Source: Phenylobacterium sp.
Lineage (GTDB): Bacteria; Pseudomonadota; Alphaproteobacteria; Caulobacterales; Caulobacteraceae
Reading direction: 5' to 3'
Length of the DNA stretch: 64,000 nucleotides
Assembly: GCF_013822795.1 (NCBI RefSeq)
Contig: NZ_PNLB01000010.1
Location: 92,920 to 156,919 of the forward strand
Below are positions 62,501 to 64,000 of the stretch, in pieces. The position numbers and the translations under genes are program-made. A model generated the notes under the pieces. The model made no database searches, was not told the origin of the DNA, and worked only from the letters and a program-made list of their open reading frames with translations. The first letter of the stretch is position 1, and every line of letters starts with the position of its first letter.

Positions 62501-64000
62501 GTGCCGTCATTCTCGCGCCAGCTTGAAGAATCTCTCCACCGCGCGGTGGCTTTCGCAAACCAGCGTAAGCACGAGTACGCGACGCTAGAGCACCTGCTGC
62601 TCGCCCTCATCGACGATGAGGACTCGGCTGGTGTGATGCGCGCGTGCGACGTGGACCTGGCCGCCCTGCGCACCACTCTCACCAATTACGTGGACAACGA
62701 GCTCCGCTCCCTGGTCGTCGACGACGGCGAGGACGCCAAGCCGACCTCGTCGTTCCAGCGCGTGATCCAGCGCGCGGTGATCCACGTCCAATCCTCGGGT
62801 CGCGAGGAAGTGACCGGAGCCAACGTGCTCGTGGCCATCTTCTCCGAGCGCGAGAGCCATGCCGCCTACTTCCTGCAGGAGCAGGACATGACGCGGTACG
62901 ACGCGGTGAACTACATCGCTCATGGCATCGCCAAGAAGGCCGGGGCCGACCAGCCCAAGACGGTCAAGGGCGCCGAGGACGAGGACAAGCCCGCGGTGAA
63001 GACCGGCGGCGAAGCCCTCGAGGCCTACTGCGTCAACCTCAACGAAAAGGCCAAGCAGGGTAAGGTCGATCCGCTGATCGGTCGCCACGCCGAGGTCGAG
63101 CGCTGCATCCAGATCCTCTGCCGCCGGACCAAGAACAACCCGCTGCTGGTCGGTGATCCGGGCGTCGGCAAGACCGCCATCGCCGAAGGCCTGGCCCGCA
63201 AGATCATCAACAACCAGGTGCCGGAAGTCCTCGCCGGCGCGACCATCTTCTCGCTCGACATGGGCTCGCTGTTGGCCGGCACCCGCTATCGCGGCGACTT
63301 CGAAGAGCGCGTGAAGCAGGTCGTCAAGGAACTGGAAAACCATCCCGACGCGATCCTGTTCATCGACGAGATCCACACGGTGATCGGCGCCGGCGCGACC
63401 AGCGGCGGGGCGATGGACGCTTCGAACCTGCTGAAGCCGGCCCTGGCCTCCGGCACCTTGCGGTGCATGGGCTCGACGACCTACAAGGAGTTCCGTCAGC
63501 ACTTCGAGAAAGATCGGGCCCTGGTCCGACGCTTCCAGAAGATCGACGTGAACGAGCCGACCATCGAGGACACGATCAAGATCCTCAAGGGTCTGAAGAC
63601 CTACTACGAGGAGTTCCACAAGCTCCGCTACACGGGCGACGCCATCAAGTCGGCCGTGGAGCTGTCGGCCAAGTACATCACCGACCGCAAGCTGCCGGAC
63701 AAGGCGATCGACATCATCGACGAGGCCGGCGCCAGCCAGATGCTTCTGCCTGAAGGCAAGCGGAAGAAGACCATCGGCGTGAAGGAGATCGAGACGGTCG
63801 TCGCTAAGATCGCCCGCATCCCGCCGAAGTCGGTCTCCAAGTCCGACACGGTGGCGCTGAAGGAACTCGAAGTCGACCTGAAGCGCGCGGTCTACGGCCA
63901 GGACAACGCGATCGAGCAGCTCTCCGCCGCCATGAAGATGGCGCGGGCCGGCCTGCGCGACGCGAACAAGCCGATCGGCTGCTACCTGTTCTCGGGCCCC
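62501..64000 (+). CDS. clpA: ATP-dependent Clp protease ATPase subunit ClpA (partial)
   Basis: The first 500 codons; the frame runs off the window end. Start is GTG 62501. Residues 1-150 are the ClpA N-domain pair ([35 protein letters not shown]) that binds ClpS. The first AAA+ module has Walker [16 protein letters not shown], Walker [15 protein letters not shown] and [20 protein letters not shown]. The second AAA+ module begins at the very end (YLFSGP). It unfolds substrates for ClpP. Confidence 0.97.
   Translation, partial: MPSFSRQLEESLHRAVAFANQRKHEYATLEHLLLALIDDEDSAGVMRACDVDLAALRTTLTNYVDNELRSLVVDDGEDAKPTSSFQRVIQRAVIHVQSSGREEVTGANVLVAIFSERESHAAYFLQEQDMTRYDAVNYIAHGIAKKAGADQPKTVKGAEDEDKPAVKTGGEALEAYCVNLNEKAKQGKVDPLIGRHAEVERCIQILCRRTKNNPLLVGDPGVGKTAIAEGLARKIINNQVPEVLAGATIFSLDMGSLLAGTRYRGDFEERVKQVVKELENHPDAILFIDEIHTVIGAGATSGGAMDASNLLKPALASGTLRCMGSTTYKEFRQHFEKDRALVRRFQKIDVNEPTIEDTIKILKGLKTYYEEFHKLRYTGDAIKSAVELSAKYITDRKLPDKAIDIIDEAGASQMLLPEGKRKKTIGVKEIETVVAKIARIPPKSVSKSDTVALKELEVDLKRAVYGQDNAIEQLSAAMKMARAGLRDANKPIGCYLFSGP

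Overview
The window is GC-rich (roughly 68-70%) chromosomal DNA from an alphaproteobacterium of the family Caulobacteraceae, probably Phenylobacterium or Caulobacter. The main evidence is the divK-pleD response regulator pair, a Y-family polymerase directly upstream of clpS-clpA, and the gatCA, ruvX, pyrB, plsY-dprA-topA-rnr block. Coding density is high, with many ATGA or TGATG overlaps and several tail-to-tail gene pairs that share a CTAG-like stop tetranucleotide. I see no phage, insertion sequence, CRISPR array or rRNA. One tRNA gene, tRNA-Ser(GCU), is present.

Region 1 (1-26.4 kb) is mixed accessory content. It holds a secreted M20 peptidase, a LuxR-type regulator, and a cytoplasmic globin-coupled chemoreceptor that overlaps a PAS-PAS hybrid histidine kinase. 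These are followed by a hexapeptide acetyltransferase, HAD phosphatases, an acyltransferase-3 protein and tRNA-Ser. Next comes an exopolysaccharide cluster of a hexose-1-phosphate transferase, a BY-kinase-like ATPase without its Walker A lysine, and a Wzz/GumC protein. That cluster also carries the orphan C-terminus of a lost gene and two strong palindromes. The rest includes a homocysteine methyltransferase, an ArsR-SRPBCC pair with a palindromic operator candidate, a GFA enzyme, a large pentapeptide-repeat protein, a glutathione S-transferase and an RcnB-like protein.

Region 2 (26.4-42.1 kb) is mostly housekeeping: gatB, a slipin, gatA-gatC, ruvX, a PilZ protein, pyrB, a LOG-family protein, a dihydroorotase homologue without catalytic residues, plsY, dprA, topA and rnr. 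Region 3 (42.1-53.6 kb) holds a Phd/YefM-PAS-PAS fusion beside a HisKA_2 sensor kinase, an AidB-like acyl-CoA dehydrogenase and a Kef-type antiporter. It continues with PAP2, EamA and NUDIX proteins. It ends with a four-gene operon (PepSY membrane protein, DUF2271, DUF4198, ApbE) preceded by a good Fur-box candidate, which looks like an iron-responsive flavinylation and electron-transfer system.

Region 4 (53.6-64 kb) has rpmG, an AraC regulator, a DMT transporter, a CsaA-like tRNA-binding protein, pleD and divK (cell-cycle control), a HAD-like protein, a YceI lipoprotein, a ROK sugar kinase, a zinc-ribbon DinB, clpS and the first 500 codons of clpA. Candidates for less-described biology are the Fur-linked flavinylation operon, the Phd-PAS fusion, the pseudo-dihydroorotase and the degenerate exopolysaccharide ATPase with its deleted neighbour.
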